A DNA stretch of 24,896 nucleotides from an uncultured Lysobacteraceae bacterium (GCA_946480825.1 CAMLLG010000060.1:1-24896), one strand, 5' to 3'; positions 1 to 8,970 are shown, counted from the stretch's first letter. Made by a program: numbers and translations. The notes: generated by a model not told the origin, from the letters alone.

Positions 1-1075
1 AGCCCAGACGGTTCCGCGAATAGATGTTGATGTGCTTCGGCAGCGTGCCGTAGGTCGCGTTCGACACGCCGTTGTTCCAGCTGTCGCTCATCACGTCCCA
101 CGGATTGTCGTAGGTGTCGCTGTCGTCGTCGGAATTGTTGGCGTGCGGCAGGCCGTAGGCGTGGCCCATCTCGTGCGACAGCGGCGCGAGATTGTTGAAG
201 GACCACGGCGGGTTCCAGGTCGTGCTCCAGCATTTGTTGACGCCGTCCAGCGCGGCGCAGCGGCTGCCGCCCCAGGCGAAGCCGTCGAGGTCGCCGTTGA
301 ACATCATGTTGACGCCCTGCAGCCCGCCGTTCGCGGCGAAATCGACGTTGGGGTCGTGCGCGGCGATGCAGTCCTCGAACAACTTGGTGAGATCGGCCTT
401 GTCCTTGTTGGCGGCCTCGTCCCTGGTCACGTAATAGGACCGGGGCTGCGGCAGCGTGGCCCAGCCGTAGGCGGCGCTGCCGGCCAGATTGATCTGGCCG
501 TAGGACACTTCCTGCCAATAGTGGTCCAGCTGACCGACGGCGGTGCCGTACTGCGACTGGAAGAAGCTCTGCGTCTTCTGTTCGGTGGCGATGTCGTTGA
601 ATTTGCACATCAGCGTCGCCCAGACGGTGACGCCCGCGATCTTGGGCCGGAATTCGCCCGCCTTGGAACGCACGAGATCGCCGACCGGCACGATCGCGTC
701 GACGACGCGCGCGGCCCTGCCGCCCTGTTTGGTGGCGGCGGGCACCGTCGAGACCGCGACCCGCCGGCCGAACAGCGCATAGAGATCTTCGGCCGCGCGC
801 AGCGCCTGGTCGGGATCGAGCGGATGGCGCCCGCCGTCGTCGTCGACCAGCGTGACGCGGAATTCGGTGGCGGTGATACCGGCGGACTTGGCCGCGGGGC
901 CGGGGTCGCCCCACACCAGTTCCAGGCGGCCGGTCATCGGCATCGAAGCGCTGCGACCGTCGGTGTTGCGCTCGGCATGGCGCGGGAGATCGGCCTCCGG
1001 CCGCCGTGCGGCATCCGCCTGCAGGCTGCACACCAGGGCGGACGCGATCAACAGGCCTGTGCGCAGGATTCGCAT
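1..1075 (-). CDS. Secreted metzincin metalloprotease, C-terminus cut off by window edge
   Basis: The frame is open for 358 codons from an ATG at 1075-1073 to the left edge, with GGAG about 7 nt upstream. Residues 1-22 look like a Sec signal peptide (charged MRILRT, hydrophobic core, then QADA). A pro-region of roughly 130 residues with few landmarks follows. Residues 301-311 read [11 protein letters not shown], the HExxHxxGxxH zinc site of metzincins, and DVMSD at 327-331 supplies the Met-turn, so the zinc ligands and catalytic Glu302 are present. The region after the third His ([18 protein letters not shown]) recalls gametolysin (M11) or M6-type proteases more than M12. I infer an exported endopeptidase that degrades external protein. 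It is divergent from prmA, with 134 bases between the two starts. The exact peptidase family cannot be settled without the missing C-terminus. Confidence 0.85.
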   Translation of the reverse strand, partial: MRILRTGLLIASALVCSLQADAARRPEADLPRHAERNTDGRSASMPMTGRLELVWGDPGPAAKSAGITATEFRVTLVDDDGGRHPLDPDQALRAAEDLYALFGRRVAVSTVPAATKQGGRAARVVDAIVPVGDLVRSKAGEFRPKIAGVTVWATLMCKFNDIATEQKTQSFFQSQYGTAVGQLDHYWQEVSYGQINLAGSAAYGWATLPQPRSYYVTRDEAANKDKADLTKLFEDCIAAHDPNVDFAANGGLQGVNMMFNGDLDGFAWGGSRCAALDGVNKCWSTTWNPPWSFNNLAPLSHEMGHAYGLPHANNSDDDSDTYDNPWDVMSDSWNNGVSNATYGTLPKHINIYSRNRLG

Positions 1076-1209
1076 GGACGTCTCCGGAAGAAAAGGACTC
1101 GACGGGTCCGGCGGATGCTAGCACCGCCCTCCAGCGGATGGCCGCGACGGAAGTCCGCTTCCATGCTCCGGTAAGCTGTTTCCCTCTACCGCTCGTCGAT
1201 TCCGCCCTC

Positions 1210-2127
1210 ATGCCCTATCTGGAACTGTCCCTGCGCTGCCGCGAATCCGACCAGCCGCGCTACGAGCGCGCGCTGGAAGATGTCGGCGCGCTGGCCGTGA
1301 CCCTGCTCGACGCCGACGCGGAAACACCGAACGAGCGCGCGATCCTGGAACCCGGCGTCGGCGAGATGCCGATCTGGGGCGAGGTCGCGCTGTCGGCGCT
1401 GTTCGATGCCGAAGCCGACCCGCTGCTGCTGCTCGCGGCGCTGGACGCCTTCGATCCCGAACTGGACTGGGCGCAGGCCGGCTTCCGCAAGGTCGAAGAC
1501 CAGGACTGGGAACGCGCATGGATGGACCAGTACGTGCCGCTGCGTTTCGGCACGCGCACCTGGATCGTGCCCTGGAACCACGATCTGCCCGAGGGCGCCG
1601 ATGCGCCGGATGCCGCGGTCGTGCGGCTCGACCCGGGACTGGCGTTCGGCTCGGGTACCCACCCCACCACCTCACTGTGCCTGCAGTGGCTGGACGGCCT
1701 GGCCACACAGGGCGAACTGCAGGGCCGCGCGGTGCTGGATTTCGGCTGCGGCAGCGGCATCCTCGCGCTCGCGGCGCTGAAGCTCGGCGCCGATCGCGCG
1801 GTCGGCGTCGACAACGATCCGCAGGCGATCCTCGCCACCCACGACAACGCCGAGCGCAACGGCGTGGGCGACCGCATCGCCGTGCATCTGCCGGCGGACG
1901 AACCGGCGACGACCTATCCGATCGTGGTCGCGAACATCCTGGCCGCGGCGCTGGATGCGTTGGCCGACACCCTCGCCGCACGGGTCGCGCCCGGTGGCCG
2001 CATCGCGTTGTCCGGCATCCTCGCCGGACAGGAAGACGATCTGCTGCCGCGCTATGGCGCGTGGTTCGACGATCTGCGCGTCGTCCGCGAGGAGGATTGG
2101 GTGAGGATCGACGGCGTTCGCAGATAG
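1210..2127 (+). CDS. prmA: Ribosomal protein L11 methyltransferase PrmA
   Basis: The gene encodes 305 residues, close to the roughly 293 of E. coli PrmA. The enzyme transfers methyl groups from S-adenosylmethionine to several lysines and the N-terminus of ribosomal protein L11 in the cytoplasm. The N-terminal L11-recognition domain starts [12 protein letters not shown]. It is followed by FGSGTHPTT and then the SAM-binding motif [10 protein letters not shown] at residues 175-183, with the acidic end of strand 2 in GVDND. The family NIL(A) motif is at residues 242-245. The frame stays open upstream to 1006, but ATG 1210 gives the normal family N-terminus and the upstream codons look non-coding. 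It is followed after 29 bases by the zinc-ribbon/DUF3426 gene on the same strand, so the two may be co-transcribed. Assignment is secure. Confidence 0.97.
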   Translation: MPYLELSLRCRESDQPRYERALEDVGALAVTLLDADAETPNERAILEPGVGEMPIWGEVALSALFDAEADPLLLLAALDAFDPELDWAQAGFRKVEDQDWERAWMDQYVPLRFGTRTWIVPWNHDLPEGADAPDAAVVRLDPGLAFGSGTHPTTSLCLQWLDGLATQGELQGRAVLDFGCGSGILALAALKLGADRAVGVDNDPQAILATHDNAERNGVGDRIAVHLPADEPATTYPIVVANILAAALDALADTLAARVAPGGRIALSGILAGQEDDLLPRYGAWFDDLRVVREEDWVRIDGVRR

Positions 2128-2156
2128 CGCGCGCACGGCATGCTTCAATAGCCCGC

Positions 2157-3212
2157 ATGTTCATCAACTGCCCCTATTGCCGCGCGCTGGTCGCGACCGA
2201 TCCGGTGACGGATCAGCCGCCGAGCCATTGCCCGCATTGCGACAGCCTGCTGCGACGCGATCCGGACGCGCCCGTCGATGACGACGAGGCCGAAGAACGC
2301 CCGCCGCTGGACATGGCCGCGCTGCTGAACGCGCCGGAGAGCATGCCCGCGATTCCGTCGGCGATTCCGTCGGCGATCCCGTCGGCGATCTCTTCGACGA
2401 TTCCGCCGGCGGTCGCGCCCGCAGCCTCACCCGCGACGGACACACGTCCGACGATGCAGGACGAGACCGATCTCGGCGGGACCGATCTCGGCCGGACCGC
2501 TCCCAAGGACGCCGATACCGCAGCGACAGCCGGAGCGGACATGCCGGCCGGAGCGGATATGCCGGCCAGCGCGGCCGATACCGCCGCGCTCGACACGAAT
2601 GCGAGCGATGCGGACGACACCGATGCCGGCGAAACCGATCCATACGCTTCCGCCGCGCCGGCGGCGGTCGCCGCAGCACCGGTACGCACCCGCGCCGCGC
2701 GCGCCATGCCGAGCTTCGTCCGCGCGCCCTCCGGTGCCGGTACCGGCCGCCGCGAACGCTGGGTGATCGCGGCCGTCGTCGCCCTCGCGCTGCTGCTGGC
2801 GCTGCAACTCCTGCTCGCGGATCGCGCGCGCCTCGCCGGCGACGCGCGCTGGCGCCCGCTGCTGCTCGCGCTGTGCGCACCGCTGCGATGCGAACTGCCG
2901 CCGTGGCGCGAACCCGCCGCGTTCACGCTGTTGCAGCGCGACGTACGCCAGCACCCGACCCGCGCCGGCGCGCTGCGCGTCTCCGCCGCGTTCCGCAACG
3001 ATGCGCGCTGGTCGCAGCCGTGGCCGCGACTGAAGCTGACGCTGTCGGACGCGAACGGACGCCCGGCCGGCGAACGCAGTTTCGCCGCCGAGGAATATCT
3101 CGGCGGCGCACCGAGTCAGGCGGAACTGGCCAGCGGCGAAAGCGCGACCGTGGCGATGGATATCCTGGAGCCGGCCTCGGGCATCGTCGGCTACGATTTC
3201 AGTTTCCGCTGA
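2157..3212 (+). CDS. Zinc-ribbon and DUF3426 domain membrane protein
   Basis: This is a 351-residue protein with three parts. Residues 1-30 form an MJ0042-type zinc ribbon with two CPxC knuckles (C5/C8 and C25/C28). Residues 40-200 are a low-complexity Ala/Pro/Asp linker with short tandem repeats (AIPS units near residues 65-84, and GADMPA near 126-137). Residues 201-221 are one transmembrane helix, and the C-terminal 110 or so residues match DUF3426, with LLQRDVRQHP and a beta-rich end. The expected topology is a cytoplasmic zinc ribbon and a periplasmic DUF3426 domain; this is an inference from the order of parts. The function of the family is not known to me. The linker repeats are encoded by 12-, 15- and 18-bp tandem DNA repeats. 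Long upstream extension of the frame (back to 1518) overlaps prmA and is rejected in favour of ATG 2157, which starts directly before the zinc ribbon. Confidence 0.9.
   Translation: MFINCPYCRALVATDPVTDQPPSHCPHCDSLLRRDPDAPVDDDEAEERPPLDMAALLNAPESMPAIPSAIPSAIPSAISSTIPPAVAPAASPATDTRPTMQDETDLGGTDLGRTAPKDADTAATAGADMPAGADMPASAADTAALDTNASDADDTDAGETDPYASAAPAAVAAAPVRTRAARAMPSFVRAPSGAGTGRRERWVIAAVVALALLLALQLLLADRARLAGDARWRPLLLALCAPLRCELPPWREPAAFTLLQRDVRQHPTRAGALRVSAAFRNDARWSQPWPRLKLTLSDANGRPAGERSFAAEEYLGGAPSQAELASGESATVAMDILEPASGIVGYDFSFR
2351..2410 (+). repeat. 12-bp in-frame tandem repeat, about five units
   Basis: Units of GATTCCGTCGGC start at 2351, 2363, 2375, 2387 and 2399; the first two are identical and the others carry 1-4 changes. 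They encode the AIPS/SAIP string of the DUF3426 protein linker. The unit is a multiple of three, so copy-number change would alter only linker length. Confidence 0.85.
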
Positions 3213-3400
3213 CCGACGCGGAAAATTGCGCCAACGGATCGGCCACCTCCCGCCGATCGACTTTCGATCCGATTCCGCGCTCGGTTCGATCCCGGATATT
3301 CCACCGCCGCGCAACGCGAAAGCGAAGCATTTCCGGCCACGCGACACGCGATCAATCACTTGCCGCGCATCCATCGTCGCGGCCATCGCCATTCATCGGG

Positions 3401-3427
3401 AAACCCGGGGTGCGACGGGATTTTTTT
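3401..3427 (+). terminator. Weak rho-independent terminator-like element
   Basis: CCCG (3404-3407) can pair with CGGG (3416-3419), and the second arm is followed by A then seven T at 3421-3427. AAA before the first arm can extend pairing into the T run. The stem is short, so this is only a candidate end for the DUF3426 transcript. Confidence 0.35.
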
Positions 3428-3438
3428 GCGGTCGCGCC

Positions 3439-3468
3439 ATGGCAGGCGCGCATCGGCCACGCTAGACT
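3439..3468 (+). promoter_or_regulatory. Candidate fis promoter
   Basis: ATGGCA at 3439-3444 (4 of 6 to the -35 consensus) is separated by 18 bases from TAGACT at 3463-3468 as -10, about 75 bases before the fis start. The GCTAGACT context resembles GCTAGGCT at 12641, upstream of the MFS-acyltransferase gene. Confidence 0.35.
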
Positions 3469-3543
3469 CACTGCCCCTCGTCGTCCGGCGAGTGGGCGGC
3501 CAGGGACGGGGCCGCGCGCGACATCACTGCGAGAGACCGTTGC

Positions 3544-3813
3544 TTGAACGCCGAACGCCACGACACCGCCAACCGCCCCGCCGCGCGCACGCCCCTGCGC
3601 GAACACGTCGCGCACTCCGTGCGGCGCTATCTCGGCGATCTCAACGGTTCGGACACCAGCAATCTCTACGACATCGCGCTGCGCGAACTGGAAATCCCGC
3701 TGTTCGCGGAAGTGCTGCAGCATTGCGACGGCAACCAGAGCCGCGCCGCGGCGATGCTCGGCATTCATCGGGCCACGCTGCGCAAGAAGCTGAAGGATTA
3801 CGGCATCGCCTGA
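3544..3813 (+). CDS. fis: DNA-binding protein Fis
   Basis: The product has 89 residues, slightly shorter than the 98 of E. coli Fis. The C-terminal half is canonical: [13 protein letters not shown], then [20 protein letters not shown] at residues 60-79 and KKLKDYGIA to the end, which is the Fis helix-turn-helix. Fis is a homodimeric nucleoid protein that bends DNA and modulates rRNA, recombination and growth-phase genes. The start is taken as TTG at 3544, because no ATG lies between the preceding stop and the conserved region. GAGAG about 10 bases upstream is a weak ribosome-binding site, so initiation may be inefficient. In enterics fis follows dusB; here it lies between a DUF3426 gene and purH, which I recall as the xanthomonad layout. 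Confidence 0.95.
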   Translation: MNAERHDTANRPAARTPLREHVAHSVRRYLGDLNGSDTSNLYDIALRELEIPLFAEVLQHCDGNQSRAAAMLGIHRATLRKKLKDYGIA

Positions 3814-3877
3814 GCCGGCATCGCCCGGGCCGAGCCGATGCCCCGGGACATTCCGCGCCCCGCGTCCGGGCGGCCTT

Positions 3878-3883
3878 TATAAT
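3878..3883 (+). promoter_or_regulatory. -10 element of the purH promoter
   Basis: A perfect TATAAT stands out in very GC-rich DNA 30 bases before the purH ATG. No convincing -35 lies 16-18 bases upstream, so an activator may be needed or the promoter is weak. Confidence 0.5.
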
Positions 3884-3913
3884 CGCGGCCTCCTCCGTCC
3901 CGCCGCCCCTCCG

Positions 3914-5497
3914 ATGACCAGCCACCTGCCCAGCGCCCCGGTGACGATCCGCCGCGCGCTGCTGTCCGTGTCCGACAAGACCGGACTGCTCGAATTCGCC
4001 GGCGCGCTCGCCGCACGCAACGTCGAACTGCTCTCCACCGGCGGCACCGCACGGGCCCTGCGCGACGCCGGCATCCCGGTGCGCGACGTCAGCGAAGTCA
4101 CCGGATTCCCGGAAATGATGGACGGGCGGGTGAAAACCCTGCATCCGATGGTCCACGGCGGCCTGCTCGGTCGCGCCGGCATCGACGACGCGGTGATGGC
4201 CGAACACGGCATCGGCGCGATCGATCTGCTGGTGCTGAATCTGTATCCGTTCGAAACGGTCTGCGCGAATCCCGACAGCAGCATCGAGGACATCATCGAG
4301 AACATCGACATCGGCGGCCCGGCGATGCTGCGCTCCGCGGCGAAGAACTACGCCCGCGTCGCCGTCGCCACCGATCCGGCGCAGTACGCCGGCATCCTCG
4401 ATGCGCTGAACGCCGGCGATGGCGCGCTCTCCGGCAAGATGCGCTTCGCGCTGTCGGTCGCCGCGTTCAATCGCGTGGCCCAGTACGACGCGTTCATCAG
4501 CAACTATCTCTCGTCGCTGCAGGACGACGGCTCACAGGCCCTGTTCCCGGCGCAGAACAACGGCAACTTCGCGAAAGTGATGGACCTGCGCTACGGCGAG
4601 AACCCGCACCAGCACGGCGCGTTCTACCGCGACCTGTGGCCGGTGCCCGGCACGCTGGCGACGTTCTCGCAGTTGCAGGGCAAGGAGCTGAGCTACAACA
4701 ACCTCGCCGATGCCGATGCCGCCTGGGAATGCGTGCGCCAGTTCGCGGCGCCGGCCTGCGCGATCGTCAAGCACGCGAATCCCTGCGGCGTGGCCGAAGG
4801 CGCGAACTGCGCCGACACTTACGAAGCCGCGTACGCCACCGATCCGACCTCGGCCTTCGGCGGCATCATCGCCTTCAACACCCGGTTGGACGGCGCCACC
4901 GCGAAGACCATCCTCGACCGCCAGTTCGTCGAAGTGCTGATCGCGCCCGATTACGACGACGACGCGCTGGCCTACGCGAAGAAGAAGGCCAACGTGCGCG
5001 TGCTGCGCATCCCGCACGGCGACGGCCGCAACAACATGGACGTGAAGCGCGTCGGCTCCGGCCTGCTGATGCAGACCGCCGACATCCGCGAAGTGACCGC
5101 CGACGAGCTGAAGGTGGTGACGAAGATCGCGCCGACCGCCGCACAGCTCGCCGATCTGCTGTTCGCCTGGCGCGTGGCGAAGTTCGTGAAGTCGAACGCG
5201 ATCGTGTACGCGAAGGACAAGCGCACCGTCGGCGTCGGCGCCGGCCAGATGAGCCGCGTCTATTCCGCGCGCATCGCCGGGATCAAGGCGGCCGACGCCG
5301 GTCTGATCGTGCCGGGCTCGGTGATGGCCAGCGACGCCTTCTTCCCGTTCCGCGACGGCATCGACGCCGCCGCCGATGCCGGCATCGCGGCGGTGATCCA
5401 GCCCGGCGGCTCGATGCGCGACCAGGAAGTGATCGACGCCGCGAACGAACACGGCATCGCGATGGTGTTCACCGGCGTGCGGCATTTCCGGCATTGA
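3914..5497 (+). CDS. purH: Bifunctional AICAR formyltransferase / IMP cyclohydrolase
   Basis: The 527-residue product matches the family length. It catalyses the last two steps of de novo purine synthesis: formylation of AICAR with 10-formyl-THF, and cyclisation of FAICAR to IMP. The N-terminal MGS-like cyclohydrolase domain shows [19 protein letters not shown] and GRVKTLHP (Lys74). The C-terminal transformylase domain shows LRYGENPHQ and the catalytic KHANPCGVA with Lys286-His287, and ends in [17 protein letters not shown] and GVRHFRH. All key residues seem intact. It opens a same-strand run with a GNAT gene 8 bases downstream and purD farther on. A TATAAT box 30 bases upstream is the likely promoter. 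No purine riboswitch-like structure was seen. Confidence 0.98.
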   Translation: MTSHLPSAPVTIRRALLSVSDKTGLLEFAGALAARNVELLSTGGTARALRDAGIPVRDVSEVTGFPEMMDGRVKTLHPMVHGGLLGRAGIDDAVMAEHGIGAIDLLVLNLYPFETVCANPDSSIEDIIENIDIGGPAMLRSAAKNYARVAVATDPAQYAGILDALNAGDGALSGKMRFALSVAAFNRVAQYDAFISNYLSSLQDDGSQALFPAQNNGNFAKVMDLRYGENPHQHGAFYRDLWPVPGTLATFSQLQGKELSYNNLADADAAWECVRQFAAPACAIVKHANPCGVAEGANCADTYEAAYATDPTSAFGGIIAFNTRLDGATAKTILDRQFVEVLIAPDYDDDALAYAKKKANVRVLRIPHGDGRNNMDVKRVGSGLLMQTADIREVTADELKVVTKIAPTAAQLADLLFAWRVAKFVKSNAIVYAKDKRTVGVGAGQMSRVYSARIAGIKAADAGLIVPGSVMASDAFFPFRDGIDAAADAGIAAVIQPGGSMRDQEVIDAANEHGIAMVFTGVRHFRH

Positions 5498-5505
5498 TCG
5501 CGGAC

Positions 5506-6018
5506 ATGGCGACGACCCTGGTCCGCGACGCGGCCGAAGCCGATTTCGACCGCATCGTCGCGCTCAACGCCGCGGTCGTGCGCGAGACCAGCGCCATGGA
5601 CCGCGCGCGGCTGCGGCAACTGCACGCGCTCGCGTTCCATCACCGCGTCGCCGTCGTCGATGGCGACGTCGTCGGCTTCCTGCTCGCGATGCGCGACGGC
5701 GCCGACTATGCCAACGACAATTTCGGCTGGTTCGCCGCACGATATCCGCGCTTCGTCTATGTCGACCGGGTCGTGGTCGACGCCGCGGCCGCGGGACAGG
5801 GCATCGGCCGTCGTCTCTACGAAGACTTCTTCGCGCGGTCGCTGGAGCACGGCATCGATATCGTTACCTGCGAATACAACCTCGAACCGCCGAATCCCGC
5901 GTCGAAGGCATTCCACGACCGCTTCGGATTCGTCGAAGCCGGCCAGCAGCACGTCGCCGATGGCAGCAAACGCGTCTCGCTGCAGATCGCTCGCATTCCG
6001 GAACGCGACGCCTCATGA
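5506..6018 (+). CDS. GNAT family N-acetyltransferase
   Basis: This 170-residue protein has the GNAT fold signature. An N-terminal strand reads [18 protein letters not shown]. Motif A is [20 protein letters not shown], with the acetyl-CoA pyrophosphate-binding GQGIGR at residues 97-102. The C-terminal [15 protein letters not shown] matches motif B. The substrate cannot be deduced; relatives act on small amines, amino acids or protein N-termini. It starts 8 bases after purH, so translational coupling is likely. The frame is open further upstream inside purH, but ATG 5506 gives the correct GNAT N-terminus. Its TGA at 6016-6018 overlaps an ATG at 6015 that opens an alternative start for the next gene. 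Confidence 0.92.
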   Translation: MATTLVRDAAEADFDRIVALNAAVVRETSAMDRARLRQLHALAFHHRVAVVDGDVVGFLLAMRDGADYANDNFGWFAARYPRFVYVDRVVVDAAAAGQGIGRRLYEDFFARSLEHGIDIVTCEYNLEPPNPASKAFHDRFGFVEAGQQHVADGSKRVSLQIARIPERDAS

Positions 6019-6074
6019 ACGCACCGACCGTCGACGCGATGCGTCGCGCCCATTCCCTCGAAAGGAGCTCCCGC

Positions 6075-6881
6075 ATGCACCTGCGTTCCGCCGCATTCGT
6101 CATTGCGCTCGCTGCGTGCCTCTCATCCAGCGCGCTCGCGCTCACGCCACCGGCGCCCGGCCGGGTCACCGATGCCGACGCGCAGCGTCTGCTGCGCGAG
6201 ACCTACGGCGAACCGGTGACGCTGCAGCGCGAATGGCCGGCGAAATCCGGCGCACGCGACGCGGACGCGATGGCGTCCGCCTCACGCAGCGTCTGCGCCG
6301 ACAGCGGCGCTGAAGGCTTCGGTCCGCGCCGGATCGCGGTCTGCACGGCGTTCGCGGATGCCGGCCACGCGCAGTCCGGCGAGGTCGATCTGTTTCTGCT
6401 GCTCGACCCGCGGGGCGGGCAGACGCGGTCGCGGATCGGCGCGCAGGAACGCGGCGTGCAGACCGGCGGCTGGGGCTCGCCCGGCGAAGTGACGTTCCAG
6501 GACATCGGCCCGGGACGCATCGCGTTCGCATTGGCATCGGGTTATTCGAACATGGGCTGGTCGACCGGCAATGTCTTGCTCTATCACGCGGAGAACGACC
6601 GCTTCGAGCGCGTGCTGTCGATCGGGACCGAACTGAGCAACGGCGGCGTCTGCGACCCCGACGAAGACCGCGGTTGCCGCGCGCGCGCGATCGATCTCAC
6701 CTGCGCACTGCGTTTCGACCGCAGCCGCATCGAAGGCGGCCGCTATGCCGTGTCGATCGCGGTCTCGGGCATGCGCGGCGGGCGCAAGGTCGCGCGCACC
6801 ATTCCGGTGCCGTTCGATGCCGGCCGCTATCGGATCGACGACGCCACGCTGCAGCGCGACGCCTGCGACCAGGGCGTTTGA
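6075..6881 (+). CDS. Exported protein of unknown function
   Basis: The product has 268 residues. The start is placed at ATG 6075 because AAAGGAG lies at 6061-6067 with 7-base spacing and because a clean signal peptide follows (MHLRSAAFVIALAACLSSSALA). An in-frame ATG at 6015 overlaps the GNAT stop but would bury the signal peptide. The mature part has a TDADAQRLLRETYGEPV segment, a beta-rich middle (DLFLLLDPRG, FQDIGPGRIAFALASGYSNMGWSTGNVLLY) and several cysteines, including a CDPDEDRGC loop. I do not recognise the family. I infer a periplasmic or secreted protein. It sits between the GNAT gene and another exported cysteine-rich protein, in the run that ends with purD. Confidence 0.8.
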   Translation: MHLRSAAFVIALAACLSSSALALTPPAPGRVTDADAQRLLRETYGEPVTLQREWPAKSGARDADAMASASRSVCADSGAEGFGPRRIAVCTAFADAGHAQSGEVDLFLLLDPRGGQTRSRIGAQERGVQTGGWGSPGEVTFQDIGPGRIAFALASGYSNMGWSTGNVLLYHAENDRFERVLSIGTELSNGGVCDPDEDRGCRARAIDLTCALRFDRSRIEGGRYAVSIAVSGMRGGRKVARTIPVPFDAGRYRIDDATLQRDACDQGV

Positions 6882-6924
6882 TCCCACCGCCGAAGACAGG
6901 CCCGCACCACGCCAGGACACCGCC

Positions 6925-7524
6925 ATGACCATGATTGCCCGCACCGCCCGCATCGCATGTTCGCTCGCGATCGCCATGGCGCTCTGCGCACCGTTGCATG
7001 CCCAGGACACGCCGCCCGCAGCGACGAATGCCACCGTCGCCAATCCGCTGGCGCAGGCCGTCGCCGACGATTTCGCCGCGGGCTGCGAGGACATGATGGC
7101 GACCTCGATGCCGGACTCGATCCGCGAGGACGCTGGCGAGGACGCATCGCCCGCGCTGATCGCGGAGATGGTCGCCGTCGGCCAGGCGGGCATGTGCGGC
7201 TGTTTCGTCGACGCGATCCGCCGCCAGCCCGACGCCGGTCTCGGCGTCTCGGTCATGCAGAAAATGGAGCCGCAGTTCAACGCCTGCATGGCCGCCGCGC
7301 TGAAGCCGCGGATGGCGCGCATCTGCACCGAAACCCAGCGCAGCGGCGCCGACGACACCGCGCCCGACTGCGCCTGCTTCGCGGACGCGGTCGCCGCGCT
7401 CGACGACGACACGCTGGGCGCCGGCGCCAACGATCTGTTCGACGTGCTCGATTCCACGCGCGAGATTCCGGCCTCCGCAGGCGCGCTCGGCGAGGCCGCG
7501 CGCGCCTGCGCCGCGAAACGCTGA
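6925..7524 (+). CDS. Exported cysteine-rich protein with duplicated domain
   Basis: The product has 199 residues, starting at ATG 6925 (AGGA about 8 bases upstream), with a signal peptide ending ...LCAPLHAQ near residue 27. The frame extends upstream, but that part overlaps the previous gene. The mature protein has eight cysteines arranged as two similar units. Unit 1 has C54, then CGCF with C91/C93, then C121 in ACMAAALK. Unit 2 has C134, then CACF with C149/C151, then C195 in ACAAK. Both units share CxCFxDA followed by an alanine-rich stretch and a final Cys, which points to internal duplication. The even Cys count in an exported protein suggests disulfides. I do not recognise a named family. 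It lies 43 bases after the preceding exported protein and 64 before purD. Confidence 0.8.
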   Translation: MTMIARTARIACSLAIAMALCAPLHAQDTPPAATNATVANPLAQAVADDFAAGCEDMMATSMPDSIREDAGEDASPALIAEMVAVGQAGMCGCFVDAIRRQPDAGLGVSVMQKMEPQFNACMAAALKPRMARICTETQRSGADDTAPDCACFADAVAALDDDTLGAGANDLFDVLDSTREIPASAGALGEAARACAAKR

Positions 7525-7588
7525 GCCCCGGTCGGTATCGGCGCGGCATCGTGCATCCCGCTCTTTCGTTTCTGCTGAGGATTTCGCC

Positions 7589-8899
7589 ATGAAGGTTCTG
7601 GTCATCGGTTCGGGCGGTCGCGAACACGCCCTCGCCTGGACGCTCGCGCGCTCCCCGCGCGTCGACGAAGTGATCGTCGCGCCCGGCAACGCCGGCACCG
7701 CGACCGAAGCGAAATGCCGCAACGCCGACGTGAAGGCGACCGATCCCGACGCGCTGGTCGCGCTGGTGCGCGCCGAAGGCGTCGGCGTCACCGTCGTCGG
7801 TCCGGAAGGTCCGCTGGTCGCCGGCGTGGTCGACCGCTTCCGCGCCGAGGGCCTGCGCATCTTCGGGCCCACCGCCGCCGCCGCGCAGCTCGAAGGCAGC
7901 AAGGCGTTCGCGAAGGACTTCCTCGCCCGCCACGGCATTCCGACCGCGCATTACGCGGTGCATACCGATCTCGATGCGGCGCTGGCCTACCTCCGCGACA
8001 AGTCCATCGAGAGCGGGGGCGCGCCGATCGTGGTGAAGGCCGACGGTCTGGCCGCGGGCAAGGGCGTGATCGTGGCGATGACGCTCGACGAAGCCGAAGC
8101 CGCGGTGCGCGACATGCTGTCCGGCAACGCCTTCGGCGATGCCGGCTCGCGGGTGGTGATCGAGGAATTCCTCGACGGCGAAGAGGCCAGCTTCATCTCG
8201 ATGGTCGACGGCGTCACCGCGCTGCCGATGGCGACATCGCAGGACCACAAGCGCGTCGGCGACGGCGATACCGGTCCGAACACCGGCGGCATGGGCGCGT
8301 ATTCGCCCGCACCGGTGGTCACACCCGAAGTGCACGCGCGGATCATGCGCGAGGTGGTGGAGCCGACCGTGCACGGCATGGCCGCGGACGGCGTACCGTT
8401 CACCGGATTCCTCTACGCCGGACTGATGATCGACGCGACCGGCGCGCCGAAGGTGATCGAATTCAACGTGCGCTTCGGCGACCCGGAAACGCAGCCGGTG
8501 ATGCTGCGCCTGCAGTCGGACCTGCTGGATCTGGTGGATGCGGCCATCGACGGACGCCTGCATGCGGTCGAAGCGCGCTGGAATCCGCGGCCGTCATTGG
8601 GCGTGGTGATGGCGGCTGCGCACTATCCCGACGCACCGCGGACCGGCGACGCGATCGCGGGCCTCGACGCGACGCTGCCGATGGACACGAAGGTTTTCCA
8701 CGCCGGCACCCGTCTCGACGAGACCGGCCGCGCGCTCACCAGCGGCGGTCGCGTGCTGTGCGTGTGCGCACTGGGCGACACCGTGGCCGAAGCCCAGCGG
8801 CAGGCGTATGCGGCGGTCGAAACGATCCACTGGGACGGCGAGTTCCACCGCACCGACATCGGCTGGCGGGCGATCGCGCGCGAGCGCATCGCCCGGTAG
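7589..8899 (+). CDS. purD: Phosphoribosylamine-glycine ligase (GAR synthetase)
   Basis: The 436-residue product has the usual length. It joins phosphoribosylamine and glycine with ATP hydrolysis to make GAR, the second step of purine synthesis. The N-terminus has MKVLVIGSGGREHALAW. The ATP-grasp core shows LEGSKAFAKDFL, VVKADGLAAGKGV, IEEFLDGEEASF, DHKRVGDGDTGPNTGGMGAY and EFNVRFGDPETQ (metal and ATP ligands). All motifs are intact. The start at ATG 7589 has TGAGGA about 8 bases upstream. It closes the same-strand run that begins with purH. The stop codon TAG (8897-8899) lies inside the left arm of a 28-bp inverted repeat, so the repeat writes the last codon and may also act as transcription terminator. 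Confidence 0.97.
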   Translation: MKVLVIGSGGREHALAWTLARSPRVDEVIVAPGNAGTATEAKCRNADVKATDPDALVALVRAEGVGVTVVGPEGPLVAGVVDRFRAEGLRIFGPTAAAAQLEGSKAFAKDFLARHGIPTAHYAVHTDLDAALAYLRDKSIESGGAPIVVKADGLAAGKGVIVAMTLDEAEAAVRDMLSGNAFGDAGSRVVIEEFLDGEEASFISMVDGVTALPMATSQDHKRVGDGDTGPNTGGMGAYSPAPVVTPEVHARIMREVVEPTVHGMAADGVPFTGFLYAGLMIDATGAPKVIEFNVRFGDPETQPVMLRLQSDLLDLVDAAIDGRLHAVEARWNPRPSLGVVMAAAHYPDAPRTGDAIAGLDATLPMDTKVFHAGTRLDETGRALTSGGRVLCVCALGDTVAEAQRQAYAAVETIHWDGEFHRTDIGWRAIARERIAR

Positions 8900-8970
8900 A
8901 GCGGCCTTCAGGCCGCTGCTTCACAAAGACGATGCGCGATCAAAGCAGCGGCCTGAAGGCCGCTCTACCG
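8894..8970. repeat. Perfect 28-bp inverted repeat (REP-like pair) at the purD end
   Basis: Arms 8894-8921 and 8943-8970 are exact reverse complements with a 21-base spacer. Each arm is itself near-palindromic around GCGGCCTTCAGGCCGC, so either a large cruciform or two small hairpins can form. The left arm covers the purD stop codon, and the right arm ends 8 bases before the stop of the convergent HTH gene, so the element can serve as a bidirectional terminator. I recall TAGAGCGGCCTTCAGGCCGC-type repeats as common in xanthomonad genomes. Confidence 0.9.

Larger units (their letters stand above)
3213..3543. other. 331-base gene-free region before fis
   Basis: No gene is supported here. It holds a weak terminator-like element at 3401-3427, with a short CCCG/CGGG stem followed by seven T, which could end the prmA-DUF3426 transcript. 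A candidate fis promoter lies near 3439-3468. The first 180 bases show nothing recognisable. Confidence 0.6.

Noticed and set aside
32..1174. A 380-codon plus-strand frame over the left-edge protease
   Set aside because: The minus strand encodes a signal peptide and an intact metzincin zinc site and Met-turn; the plus frame shows no domain.
3800..3913. A purine riboswitch before purH
   Set aside because: The leader after the TATAAT box is only about 25 bases, too short for an aptamer.
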